DNA of 27,201 bases, taken from NCBI GenBank assembly GCA_028821815.1, contig JAPKEY010000002.1:1-27201 (forward strand), written 5' to 3'. Both the position numbers and the translations under genes were made by a program. This stretch comes from Candidatus Poseidoniales archaeon. Lineage in GTDB: Archaea > Thermoplasmatota > Poseidoniia > Poseidoniales > Thalassarchaeaceae. The first letter of the stretch is position 1. Each line of letters starts with the position of its first letter. This document shows, piece by piece, positions 1-8,117 of this stretch. The notes under the pieces are model-generated. The model saw only the letters and a list, made by a program, of their open reading frames with translations. It had not been told where the DNA came from and did not search any database.

Positions 1-1
1 C

Positions 2-268
2 ATCGATGGAACAAAGGTTGGCCAAGTCAAATCCATTCGAATTGGAGATAATTCGCACAAAGAGGCGAAACAAGGTGATGAAGTTGCAGTTGCAATCCAA
101 GGTGCAACGGTTGGACGCGGAATCGATGAAGAAGACATCCTGCTCGTCGATGTGCCGGCAAGCCACGCTAGGCGACTACGGAAACTAGAGTTGACTGCAA
201 CCGAACAAGAGGTCCTCGACGAACTCACGATACTACATCGCGCAGATAACCATTTTTGGGGTCGTTAA
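2..268 (+). CDS. infB: Archaeal translation initiation factor aIF5B/IF-2, C-terminal fragment
   Basis: The reading frame is open from the left edge and ends at TAA 266-268, giving 88 residues of C-terminus. aIF5B is the GTPase that promotes subunit joining and initiator tRNA placement. This fragment covers the end of the second beta-barrel (domain IV) and the terminal helices. The sequence has the family pattern: an IKSI-like strand read here as VKSIRIGD, then KEAKQGDEVAVAI, TVGRGIDEEDIL, and a final helix ending in HFWGR. Archaeal and eukaryotic IF5B proteins end in a similar FWG-like motif that binds eIF1A in eukaryotes. The GTPase part lies outside the window. A longer ATG-initiated frame at 6-188 overlaps it in another phase and looks spurious. 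Identification is from recognition of the family pattern, not alignment. Confidence 0.85.
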   Translation: MDGTKVGQVKSIRIGDNSHKEAKQGDEVAVAIQGATVGRGIDEEDILLVDVPASHARRLRKLELTATEQEVLDELTILHRADNHFWGR

Positions 269-303
269 ACCATTCAGTACCTCATTCTAAGACGGAATTG
301 AGG

Positions 304-311
304 ACTTAAAT
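304..311 (+). promoter_or_regulatory. Possible TATA element upstream of the MoxR-like gene
   Basis: ACTTAAAT is an AT-rich box in the gap after infB. It lies about 55 bases before the ATG at 363, which would leave a leader of roughly 25-30 bases if transcription starts the usual 25 bases downstream. The element is weak and was judged only by eye. Confidence 0.2.
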
Positions 312-362
312 CTATGATGATTTCATGACCCCTCGACCCCCAACGTTGAAGTACGAATTGCA

Positions 363-1391
363 ATGGTCCAGCGATGGGTTAACACCCGGGATGATACCAT
401 GTCAGCAGGGATGGCACAAGCAGGCGCAGGCCGCACAAAGGACCTCATTTCAACTGTGAGTTCAATTTCTCATACATTGATGGCTGAAGTCCCGAAGGTA
501 ATCATTGGTAAAGAGGAAAACTTGCTGCGTGTTACTGTTGGGATTCTCTCAAATGGAAATATGCTATTGGAAGACTTCCCCGGTCTTGCCAAAACCTTGC
601 TTGCAAATACATTTGCAAAAGCACTTGGCTGCAAATTCAAGCGTGTCCAATTCACACCTGATCTACTACCATCTGACATCATGGGGACATACATGTACGA
701 CCAACAGGCTGGTGAATTCAAACTCCGACCTGGACCATTGTTCACAAATCTTCTTCTCGGTGACGAGATTAACCGTGCACCACCCAAGACGCAAGCAGCA
801 CTGCTTGAAGCAATGGAAGAAAAACAGGTGACGATTGAAGGTATCACGCACAAATTACCTGCACCTTTCGTAACAATGGCAACTCAGAATCCGATTGAAC
901 AGGAAGGTACCTACCCTCTCCCTGAGGCTCAAATGGACCGCTTCCTGATGAAGATGTCAATGGGCTACCCTGATCGTGCAGAAGAGAAGGCAATCATTGC
1001 TCGCCGTAAGTTACGAGGAAAAGATGGGCACGATGTTGAACAGATTACATCTCCAAAGAAGGTTGTTGCTATGCAAAAGGCGCTAGAAACCGTCCACGTT
1101 GACCCAGCAATTCTCTCTTACATCGTTGAAGTTGTTCATCGATCTCGTGAAGATCACCGTGTGATTACCGGTGCTTCACCTCGAGCGAGTCAATCTTTGT
1201 TCAAGACCGGGCGCGCATCTGCTGCAGTCGATGGTCGAGACTATGTGATTCCTGACGATATCAAGCGGGTGGCTCTACAAGTTTGTAGTCACCGTGTCTT
1301 GCTCAAACCTGAAGCAAAGATTCGCGGTATCACTGGAATGCACATCATGCGCAAAATCCTCTCGGAAGTTCCAGTCCCGGTCATTCAGTAA
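363..1391 (+). CDS. MoxR-family AAA+ ATPase
   Basis: MoxR proteins are AAA+ chaperone-like ATPases that assemble or activate metal- or VWA-domain-containing complexes. The Walker A region reads EDFPGLAKT (lysine near residue 77), a MoxR-type GxPGxAKT loop with Asp-Phe before the Pro. Walker B is LLLGDEINRA (Asp134-Glu135). It is followed by the PPKTQAALLEAMEE helix, the sensor 1 stretch ATQNPIEQEGTYPLPEAQ and arginine-finger region MDRF, and the sensor 2 motif GASPRASQ. The C-terminal lid domain is complete, so all ATPase parts are present. The start is uncertain: ATG 363 gives 342 residues, while ATG 399 (MSAGMAQ) and 411 are in frame and lose only an unconserved extension. The usual DUF58 and VWA partner genes are not adjacent in this window, so the client is unknown. 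Confidence 0.88.
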   Translation: MVQRWVNTRDDTMSAGMAQAGAGRTKDLISTVSSISHTLMAEVPKVIIGKEENLLRVTVGILSNGNMLLEDFPGLAKTLLANTFAKALGCKFKRVQFTPDLLPSDIMGTYMYDQQAGEFKLRPGPLFTNLLLGDEINRAPPKTQAALLEAMEEKQVTIEGITHKLPAPFVTMATQNPIEQEGTYPLPEAQMDRFLMKMSMGYPDRAEEKAIIARRKLRGKDGHDVEQITSPKKVVAMQKALETVHVDPAILSYIVEVVHRSREDHRVITGASPRASQSLFKTGRASAAVDGRDYVIPDDIKRVALQVCSHRVLLKPEAKIRGITGMHIMRKILSEVPVPVIQ

Positions 1392-1412
1392 TCACCTGTA
1401 AACGATTACAGA

Positions 1413-1434
1413 CCACTCGATTGGGCGAGTGTTT
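1413..1434 (+). terminator. Hairpin followed by a short T-run after the MoxR-like gene
   Basis: CACTCG (1414-1419) pairs with CGAGTG (1426-1431) around a six-base loop, followed by GTTTC. It sits 22 bases after the MoxR stop and before parA. It may be a weak terminator or an RNA structure in the parA leader. The stem is short and the T-run has only three bases. Confidence 0.25.
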
Positions 1435-1483
1435 CAAAGAGGGGCTTGGGTGAGGACGTCGTGTTCTAGCCGAGGTTGTTTAT

Positions 1484-2443
1484 ATGAATCCATACAAGAT
1501 GATCATCGCAGTCACCAATCAGAAGGGTGGTTGTGCAAAGACAACCACTGCAGTCAATATCGCCACTGCACTTGCCAAAGGCAATAAAGAACAGGATGGG
1601 TTTCCTCCTGCAAAGGTTCTGTTAGTAGACTTAGATCCACAAGGAAACGCTTCGACATCATTTGGAATCGATAAGAGCAAGTTGGATCGAACTGTGTACG
1701 ACCTTCTCATGAATGATCTCGGCGAGGAATTGCCAATCCTAGAGGACTATCTCATCGCACCTGACATCATCACTGACTCTATGCAAGAAGCATGGAGGCA
1801 GAATAATCCCGATAAAAATCCTCCACGAACGATGGGTGTGAGAAATCTATGGCTTCTTCCAAGTAATATCCAATTATCTGGTGCAGAGATTGAATTGGCG
1901 ACCAGAATCGGGCGGGAAACTCGTCTGAAAGAGGGTTTGGGGCCAGCATTCGATGAATTCGATTACATCATCATCGATACACCACCAAGTCTCGGCCTAC
2001 TCACCATTAATGCCTTGGCTGCAGCAAACTGGGTATTGATTCCAGTACAGACTGAATATTACGCATTGGAGGGCATGAGCCAGTTGATGAATTCAATCAA
2101 ACTAGTTCAACGCCGAATCAACCCTAATCTCAAGTTATTCGGTATCGCACTGACAATGTATCAGAAGAGCAAACTATGCAACACGGTCCAATCAGAGGTT
2201 CGACGACATTTTCCCACTCATGTATTCAAAACTGTGATTCCAAGAAATATTGACATTGCCGCAGCACCATCTGACGGTGCACCAATCACAATTCTGAAGA
2301 AACCAACACGATCGAACAAAGGGAGTCAATCATATTGGTCTCTAGCCAAAGAAGCCCATCTCCGTGTCTTGAAAATTCGGCACAAATATGGGATTTCTGA
2401 ACCCAATCGACTTCGTCAACATCAACTACGAACCGGTGAATAG
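1484..2443 (+). CDS. ParA/Soj-family partitioning ATPase (SegA-like)
   Basis: ParA ATPases bind DNA non-specifically as ATP-dependent dimers and move DNA or protein cargo. The deviant Walker A is KGGCAKTT, with signature Lys near residue 14 and the P-loop Lys at 19. An Asp-rich LLVDLDPQGNAS motif (Walker A') and the Walker B strand IIIDTPPSLG follow, then VLIPVQTEYYALEG, all hallmarks of ParA/Soj. The length of 319 residues is slightly above a minimal ParA because of an insert near residues 90-120 (MQEAWRQNN and following), and there is a basic C-terminal extension. There is no N-terminal HTH, so it resembles the Soj/SegA class rather than P1 ParA. ATG 1484 is used; ATG 1499 (MIIAVTN) is an equally plausible start that fits the family better. 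A small RHH-like gene follows 59 bases downstream, suggesting an operon. Confidence 0.9.
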   Translation: MNPYKMIIAVTNQKGGCAKTTTAVNIATALAKGNKEQDGFPPAKVLLVDLDPQGNASTSFGIDKSKLDRTVYDLLMNDLGEELPILEDYLIAPDIITDSMQEAWRQNNPDKNPPRTMGVRNLWLLPSNIQLSGAEIELATRIGRETRLKEGLGPAFDEFDYIIIDTPPSLGLLTINALAAANWVLIPVQTEYYALEGMSQLMNSIKLVQRRINPNLKLFGIALTMYQKSKLCNTVQSEVRRHFPTHVFKTVIPRNIDIAAAPSDGAPITILKKPTRSNKGSQSYWSLAKEAHLRVLKIRHKYGISEPNRLRQHQLRTGE

Positions 2444-2502
2444 CCGTACAAACAACCGACACGCTCAAGTTGCTTAGGGCAGGGCTTCGCACCGGTGACA
2501 AC

Positions 2503-2745
2503 ATGGGTTCCCCGAATATGACCTCTGTCAGCGTCTCCTTTGATGTGAGGCGACAACTGAATTCAATGCGAGCAATGGGCAACCACGACAGTGTGGATGA
2601 CCTATTGACTCAAGTGCTACAAGAATACCGAATGGCGCAGCTACGAGCAGAGGCAGACAAACTGCGTAATCGACTACGAGATATCGGCCAAACCGATGTC
2701 GAGGCACTTGTCGAACGGCTGGGACATTCCCCCTATGGTGGTTGA
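2503..2745 (+). CDS. Small ribbon-helix-helix-like protein, candidate ParA partner
   Basis: The product has 80 residues. ATG 2503 is chosen because GGTGA (2493-2497) lies five bases upstream and matches the archaeal anti-Shine-Dalgarno. ATG 2518 (MTSVSVSFD) is the alternative. After the start comes a strand-like TSVSVSFDV, a helix containing RRQLNSMRAM, a Gly-Asn turn, and a second helix starting at SVDDLLTQVLQEY. This is the order and spacing of CopG/Arc-type ribbon-helix-helix DNA-binding proteins. A charged helical tail rich in Arg and Glu follows. Its place directly after a ParA ATPase matches SegB and other centromere-binding RHH partners. The fold assignment comes from the residue pattern only, and a non-DNA-binding small helical protein is still possible. 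Confidence 0.6.
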   Translation: MGSPNMTSVSVSFDVRRQLNSMRAMGNHDSVDDLLTQVLQEYRMAQLRAEADKLRNRLRDIGQTDVEALVERLGHSPYGG

Positions 2746-2995
2746 ATTGAAAGGACAACCGCCTGCTTATTCCGTCAACGCGTCAACTCTTTTTCTTGGA
2801 TTGATGGATGGGGGAAGCAATGCGAGGATCCTTCTTGATTTAGCTGCGGCAAATGAAATTGAATTACACGCTGAGCCTTCTGATTGGAACGGATTATTGT
2901 GGCTTATTTCTACCGCATTAAAGGAAACTGGTGGGGCATACTCTGGTGAGGATTATGCCTCACTTCGAAACAATCTTCCTGTGACCTTCCACTGA
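2735..2995 (+). CDS. Small hypothetical protein overlapping the RHH-like gene
   Basis: An 86-residue product, MVVELKGQPPAYSV to the end NLPVTFH, read from ATG 2735. It overlaps the last 11 bases of the preceding gene, which suggests translational coupling. A longer frame from 2696 would overlap more and begins with an unlikely extension. I do not recognise the family. The sequence suggests a compact alpha/beta domain, with two helices (GSNARILLDLAAANEIE and DWNGLLWLISTALKE), no membrane segment and no cysteine. Tight coupling with the ParA/RHH-like pair suggests a shared function, but no activity can be named. Confidence 0.7.
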   Translation: MVVELKGQPPAYSVNASTLFLGLMDGGSNARILLDLAAANEIELHAEPSDWNGLLWLISTALKETGGAYSGEDYASLRNNLPVTFH

Positions 2996-2998
2996 GGG

Positions 2999-5494
2999 TT
3001 AATTTCCGCCGTGGCGTTCTAGCCACTGATGACCATACCAACGCCACTGCTCCGTTGTCCAACCTTCAGGCAAGCCACCAGATGGCACAGGAGCTGCTTC
3101 GGCTGGAGGTTGTTGTGTTTCAGATTCAGGGTTTTGATCAGGGGTCGACTCATCACCCATTTCAATTTCTTCAACAGCAGGGGATTCTTCTGATGCAGTA
3201 GCTGAATCTGTCTCTGAGGAATAATCCGGTTCCGAAGGTGGTTCATCAGAGGGAAGTGCATCATCATCAACGATACCTTCTTCCATGTCTGAATCATTTT
3301 CGGATCCCTCGTCAATGTGGTCATCGCCCCATGCCTTCTGTTCATCAATCCCACCTCGTGATTCGAACTTGTCCCCACTTTCCCAAGCATCCAATTCACG
3401 TGTAGCATCCTGATGTGTATATTGGGCGTCTGGTTTACGTTTATTGCGAATGTTTCCTGCTACCCTGATAGTTCCAACAATTCCCAACATGGCAACGGCC
3501 ATCACACCTACAATGCTGACTGCTATTACTGCAAATTCTTTGATTGAATCCATCATATCAACACTTTTTTCATCAGCATGGAGAGTTAAATTGTCTAAAT
3601 CTGTATCGTCAGTTGAGGTGCTACAGGCTTCAGTATCACCTGTATGTTTAGCACAATGATCTTCTAGAGTTTGAATTTCCGGATCTGTGTCATTGTAGTC
3701 ACTGTTGCTTCCAGCACAGTCACGATCATGATCAAGCCATTCCGTACGAAGACCTACCATCGTACATTCGCCAAAGGTAGATTCGGTGTTGTCATCATAG
3801 CCATCACTATCTTCATCAACACAGCCATAGCGATTGATTGAGGTGTATGCATTGATTCCGGGGTCGTACATATTTGCTCTTGTACTCGTACCTGCAAGTG
3901 TAGGACAAGCGTCACCTCTGAATCCACTCAAATTGTCGCCGTAACCATCTCCATCTGAATCCCGCCATTGGCTATCATCCATATGGAAAGCATCTGCATT
4001 TCCTGATGGGTGCGCATCTTCACCATTCCCTGGATCAGACCAACCATCACCATCGGTGTCTTGACAACCCAAACGATCGAGGATAGAACCACCTGATTGA
4101 TTGATACAGGCATCGGGTTGGGTGGCACCTGGTTCTTGGTTGTCACCATATCCATCTCCATCTGTATCCATCCACTGTGTTGAATCATCTGAGAATTTGT
4201 CACCATCCTGTCCATATTCATAGTCTCCGTAGCCGTCACCGTCAGAATCGGATTGTTGCGACGGGTTATTGGGAAATGCATCGGCATTATCACCAACAGT
4301 GTCTCCATCTGAATCTGTATTTTCTGTTCCATCAAAGGGAAATACGTCTGCGTTGTCGCCAATCCCATCAAAATCTGAATCCATCCATTCCGTAGAATCA
4401 TCAGGGAAAATATCGAGACCATCTACAACACCATCACCGTCACGATCTGCATCGAGAAGGTGTACCTCTGAATTAGTGCTAAAAGATGTGAGAATTAAGA
4501 CACCGGCACCGGCAGCTGCTCGGAAACCAACTACTTCGCCTTGCACTGTGAAGTCTTGTTCTTTCGTTAGACTATTGATATCAATCGAGAATACTTTTCC
4601 ATTCGACATGCCAATCATCAAGCGATCACCTAATTCTTGCAAAGAATGGCCTTGACCAATAGAACAGAGATTCATGGAATGGTCACGAATCCAACTTGAA
4701 GTGTTGTGTACGTCCAATCGACAATTATCTGAAAGGCTGAACAACAAAGATTCATCAACACTAGAGGAGATTTTCAATAAGGGGAACGATGAGTCCACCA
4801 ACACTTGAATTAATGTACCATTTTCATCATGGATTCGGATTTGCTTATCTCGACCTGATGTGAGAATATTCCCGTCAGTAAGCGTGATTACACTTGTAAT
4901 ACCATTCGTGTGGCTACTCGTAGATACACCTGAAGGCGTATTGGCTTGACCATCCCACTCTACTGCATGTTTTGATGTACGCTTGGTGACCCACAAATCA
5001 CCATCACGATCCCATGCCAATGCATCCACAGGTTGACCTACACTGAATCGATAAAGTTCTTCCATATACTCTATCGATATGACAACGGCTCCAGTTGAGG
5101 TGCCAACTGCCAACAATTTGTCTTCTTCGTTGTAGTCACCTGCATAGAGTGTGGCATTCGTAAATTCACTCCACACCTCTGCATAACTACCGTTGAGTTG
5201 AACTGAATATGCTGTAACATAACCGTTCACTGTTGCAACGAGAATATTGCCATTATCAAGGGTCCACCATCCAATTGCTGAATGATCTAATTCTGCTACT
5301 TTCCCTGCCGAACCAAGATCCTCAATTGATGCGGATGTGACGGGTAATAATGGCATTACGAGCGCACCTAAAAGAATTGCAAATAATGCAAATGCCCGTG
5401 CGCGCATGCGTAGACGAATGCACATCCCCCTTTGAATCGAGCGCATGGTTTGTTCAGTATCGAATCGCACCCCAAAGAGGTGCGTCTCAATCAT
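2999..5494 (-). CDS. Secreted, membrane-anchored protein with beta-propeller and calcium (thrombospondin type 3) repeats
   Basis: A large surface protein. A hydrophobic signal segment (ALFAILLGALVMPLLPVTSA) follows a basic stretch near residues 24-50. Residues of about 60-345 look like a WD40/PQQ-type beta-propeller, with recurring strands such as GNILVATVNGYVTAY and GNILTSGRDKQIRIH. From about 346 to 570 there are many DxDGDGxGD units, the thrombospondin type 3 / EF-like calcium repeat, broken by Cys-containing inserts. A single TM helix lies at about 652-675, followed by a basic stop-transfer stretch and a long acidic cytoplasmic tail ending in GWTTEQWRWYGHQWLERH. ATG 5494 overlaps the upstream stop (ATGA), but in-frame ATGs at M17, M24 and M30 would put the signal peptide closer to the N-terminus, so the start is open. 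Ligand or role unknown. It probably senses or binds at the cell surface. Confidence 0.85.
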   Translation of the reverse strand: MIETHLFGVRFDTEQTMRSIQRGMCIRLRMRARAFALFAILLGALVMPLLPVTSASIEDLGSAGKVAELDHSAIGWWTLDNGNILVATVNGYVTAYSVQLNGSYAEVWSEFTNATLYAGDYNEEDKLLAVGTSTGAVVISIEYMEELYRFSVGQPVDALAWDRDGDLWVTKRTSKHAVEWDGQANTPSGVSTSSHTNGITSVITLTDGNILTSGRDKQIRIHDENGTLIQVLVDSSFPLLKISSSVDESLLFSLSDNCRLDVHNTSSWIRDHSMNLCSIGQGHSLQELGDRLMIGMSNGKVFSIDINSLTKEQDFTVQGEVVGFRAAAGAGVLILTSFSTNSEVHLLDADRDGDGVVDGLDIFPDDSTEWMDSDFDGIGDNADVFPFDGTENTDSDGDTVGDNADAFPNNPSQQSDSDGDGYGDYEYGQDGDKFSDDSTQWMDTDGDGYGDNQEPGATQPDACINQSGGSILDRLGCQDTDGDGWSDPGNGEDAHPSGNADAFHMDDSQWRDSDGDGYGDNLSGFRGDACPTLAGTSTRANMYDPGINAYTSINRYGCVDEDSDGYDDNTESTFGECTMVGLRTEWLDHDRDCAGSNSDYNDTDPEIQTLEDHCAKHTGDTEACSTSTDDTDLDNLTLHADEKSVDMMDSIKEFAVIAVSIVGVMAVAMLGIVGTIRVAGNIRNKRKPDAQYTHQDATRELDAWESGDKFESRGGIDEQKAWGDDHIDEGSENDSDMEEGIVDDDALPSDEPPSEPDYSSETDSATASEESPAVEEIEMGDESTPDQNPESETQQPPAEAAPVPSGGLPEGWTTEQWRWYGHQWLERHGGN

Positions 5495-8022
5495 TCTTCT
5501 TCATCCGATATGGATTCGCTAATTGGCTTCAATACCGTCCGGCTGACCGGAGTGAGAACCGCAACTTCATCACTTGTAGATTTCATACTGCCTGTATCAA
5601 CTGGGGCCAATACACGGCGAGCCACCGGTTGTAGAATAGGACGTTGCACTGGAGCAAGAGTGGGTATATCTGTTTCTTCATCACCAGATGATGCCTCATC
5701 CTCCTCCAATCCAGGTGGGCCTCGAGTTGGTGGTCGGCTGGCGGGTTTCTCAGGGGCACCCTCACGAATCAAGCGACCACCGCCAGGTGGACCTCGCGTT
5801 GATTTGACAACCTCTGAGAAATCAGGAACCTTGTCCGATGGTGGTGTGATTTCTATTGTTTCCTGATCTTCTTCAGAAATAGCATTGAGAATAGTCTGGG
5901 TTAGTGATGTTTTTTCTTCCACTGATGGTTCGGGGTCCAAATCAAATTCTTCTTCACTCATTAGTGCAGATTCTGGAATAGATTCGATTTCAGGAACTGG
6001 TGCTTTGATAGGTTGACGAACAGGTTGCAATGCACCCAATCCCTCTGTGGAAGGTGGAAGCGCCCCTCCAAGAGGTCCTGCTCCAAGACCACCACTTCGC
6101 TGTACGGGGGAACGAACTGGGGCTGCAAGTGTTCGAGGTGATTCTTCACCAGCAGGCTTTGGTGCTGAACCAAGCCCACCTGGGCGTGCAAGACTACCCA
6201 ATCCACCACGAGGTTGTCCCAAAGATGGGGTTGCACCTGCAGCGGTTCCAGGCATCTGTCCTTTTGCACCGGATAAAGCACTCATCCAAGCCTGGCGACG
6301 ATCCAAGCGACCATCCTTTCCTTCAAGTTCTGCCTCTTCTTCTGCGACCTTGAGTTCTGCTTCTGCTTCGAGGTCTTCTTCTGTGATGAGGCCCTTCTCG
6401 AGTTCGACACGGAGTTTTTCTTCTGCAGCAACACGGAATTCCTCTGCACGTGATTCCAGTTGGTTCAGGCGATCACGAATCTCAGCACGCTTGATGGCGA
6501 GTTGTGCCTCAATCTCAGCTCGAATCTCACTTTCTTTTCGACGAATTTCAATGAGAGCTTTGTTGCGCATGATTTCTTCGCGCTTGGCGACTTGTCTCTC
6601 AAGTTGTTCTGTAACCTCTTGCTCCTTTTGTGCGCGAAAGGCAGCCAAATCCGCTTCCATCTCAACCTCAAGATCAAGACTTGTTTCTTGTTTAATGAGA
6701 TCAAGATTGGTTTCTTGAGCAATTCGCTCATTTCGAATTCTAGAATCAATTTCAGCCATGATTTGGCGTTCAGATGTCTGCTGGCGTGCAGAGAATTCTG
6801 ATTCGATTTGCGATACCCAATCAATTTTCTTGGCATCATATTGCTTATCCAGTTGCTCACGTAGATCAAGTTCGCGATCGTGTCTAAATTGGCTTAAGTG
6901 TTGAGTGATTTCAGCCTCTCTATCGCCTTTGTAATTCTCAAACTCAGCATCGATTCTTTCACTCACTGTATCCTCTAGTTCTAGATGTAAAGCGCGATCG
7001 ATTTCGTCTATTGCATGGGAAAATGATACATCAAATCTATCCTTGAGACGTTGTTTACGAAGTGCTAGTCGGTCACCATATTCAGAATCAAGGCTCCTGA
7101 GAATTGACGCCTGAAGTTCTTCGCGCCTTCGAGCGACTGCAAGTTCCAAATCCTCTTGCATTCTACCCTCAAGACGTTCTGTTTCTTGTGTAAGCCGAGT
7201 TTCAAGTTCTGACGCCAATTCTTGTGCAATTTGTTCCTCAAGGCGGTGTGCGCGTCGCTCGTACTCCGCGCGCAAGCGCGCTTCGCGCTCGCGAAGACGT
7301 TGGCGGAGTTGTTGCTCTAAACGGCGGCGGATGCCATCACGAAGTTGGATTTCACGTTCTGCTAATCGTGCCTGTTGCGCATCTTCAATGCGGCGGGCCT
7401 GGGTACCTTCTTCCTCATCAAGGCGATCTGCCATCTCACCTTTCAGTTGGTCTTCAATGTCTCTAATTTGTCGCTGCATCTCTTGTCCTGCTTCAATTTC
7501 AAGACGCTCCTCGAGGAATGCACGCCGACGGTCAAACTCGGAATCCATTTCTTCCTTTAATTGGGAACGGAGTTGATCTCTTCGAGATTCCAGTCGCCGA
7601 GTTGATTCCAACTCCAGTCGTGAACGAATGGATTCTTCCTCTCGAGTTAAACGTAATTTCATTTCATCTCTAAGAGAGGCTTCTTCTCTCTCAAGGACAT
7701 CTCTTTCTAGGCGCTCAAGTTCATCTTCCATGTCTGAACGGAGTTCTGCTTCAATTTCATCGAGAGCTCCTTCTGACTGCATTCCTGCTGTTTTTGCAAG
7801 TGCACCTTTCATTCCTGCAAGGCGTTCTGCCTGTTCTTGTAATCGGAGGCGACGTTCCCTCTTTAGCGACGAACGCATCCTTCGTTCGTCATTGAGTCGA
7901 TCGTCAAGAGATTGGACATCATCTAGGGAAGGTGTACGCATTTCAGACGCACCGGAATTACCGGCCGTATGACGTGCTCTTAATTCTGCCAATTTTTCCC
8001 TACTAACACTCAAGGGTCCCAT
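5491..8022 (-). CDS. Long coiled-coil protein with Pro/Gly-rich tail
   Basis: An 843-residue cytoplasmic protein with no signal peptide or membrane segment. Residues of about 40-575 are an almost unbroken Arg/Glu/Leu-rich heptad region (for example RERRLRLQEQAERL), predicted to form a long coiled coil. There is no Walker motif, so it is not an SMC or Rad50 ATPase. After residue 585 the protein becomes low-complexity, rich in Gly, Pro, Ala and acidic clusters. It contains repeats of an L-x-PV motif (around 630-640, 662-675, 786-808 and 821-834), suggesting several copies of a docking peptide. The start is ATG 8022; an in-frame TTG two codons earlier was not used. Its TGA overlaps the first possible ATG of the propeller protein. 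The family is not recognised; a structural or scaffolding role is inferred from shape only. Confidence 0.8.
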   Translation of the reverse strand: MGPLSVSREKLAELRARHTAGNSGASEMRTPSLDDVQSLDDRLNDERRMRSSLKRERRLRLQEQAERLAGMKGALAKTAGMQSEGALDEIEAELRSDMEDELERLERDVLEREEASLRDEMKLRLTREEESIRSRLELESTRRLESRRDQLRSQLKEEMDSEFDRRRAFLEERLEIEAGQEMQRQIRDIEDQLKGEMADRLDEEEGTQARRIEDAQQARLAEREIQLRDGIRRRLEQQLRQRLREREARLRAEYERRAHRLEEQIAQELASELETRLTQETERLEGRMQEDLELAVARRREELQASILRSLDSEYGDRLALRKQRLKDRFDVSFSHAIDEIDRALHLELEDTVSERIDAEFENYKGDREAEITQHLSQFRHDRELDLREQLDKQYDAKKIDWVSQIESEFSARQQTSERQIMAEIDSRIRNERIAQETNLDLIKQETSLDLEVEMEADLAAFRAQKEQEVTEQLERQVAKREEIMRNKALIEIRRKESEIRAEIEAQLAIKRAEIRDRLNQLESRAEEFRVAAEEKLRVELEKGLITEEDLEAEAELKVAEEEAELEGKDGRLDRRQAWMSALSGAKGQMPGTAAGATPSLGQPRGGLGSLARPGGLGSAPKPAGEESPRTLAAPVRSPVQRSGGLGAGPLGGALPPSTEGLGALQPVRQPIKAPVPEIESIPESALMSEEEFDLDPEPSVEEKTSLTQTILNAISEEDQETIEITPPSDKVPDFSEVVKSTRGPPGGGRLIREGAPEKPASRPPTRGPPGLEEDEASSGDEETDIPTLAPVQRPILQPVARRVLAPVDTGSMKSTSDEVAVLTPVSRTVLKPISESISDEEE

Positions 8023-8048
8023 CCCCAATTCAAAGTCGAATACTTCTG

Positions 8049-8056
8049 ATACTTAA
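8049..8056 (-). promoter_or_regulatory. Candidate TATA box for the coiled-coil gene
   Basis: On the minus strand the bases read TTAAGTAT, centred about 30 bases before ATG 8022. With archaeal TATA spacing, transcription would start within a few bases of the ATG, so a leaderless or very short-leader mRNA is likely. This fits the lack of a spaced Shine-Dalgarno there. Confidence 0.35.
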
Positions 8057-8117
8057 CCGCCACAGGTTTGAACAATCTCTGTAGGCGGATTATCAGACCC
8101 TACAGCATGCCCCGAAA

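Noticed and set aside
6..188. ATG-initiated 60-residue frame at the left edge
   Set aside because: It overlaps the clear aIF5B C-terminal frame in another phase and has no recognisable pattern.
3928..4422. Long minus-strand frame over the calcium-repeat region
   Set aside because: It is a shifted reading of the repetitive GAT-rich DNA coding the DxDGDG repeats and is rich in Met and Ile without domain structure.
4020..4460. Possible tandem DNA repeat or CRISPR array
   Set aside because: The repetition is at protein level (thrombospondin type 3 repeats) and is imperfect at DNA level; there are no constant direct repeats with unique spacers anywhere in the window.
6047..6718. 223-residue plus-strand frame over the coiled-coil gene
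   Set aside because: It is the antisense of the Arg/Glu-rich coiled coil, giving Ser/Arg-rich sequence with no homology that I can see.
5491..8022. SMC or Rad50-like ATPase
   Set aside because: The long coiled coil lacks Walker A, Walker B and ABC signature motifs at both ends.
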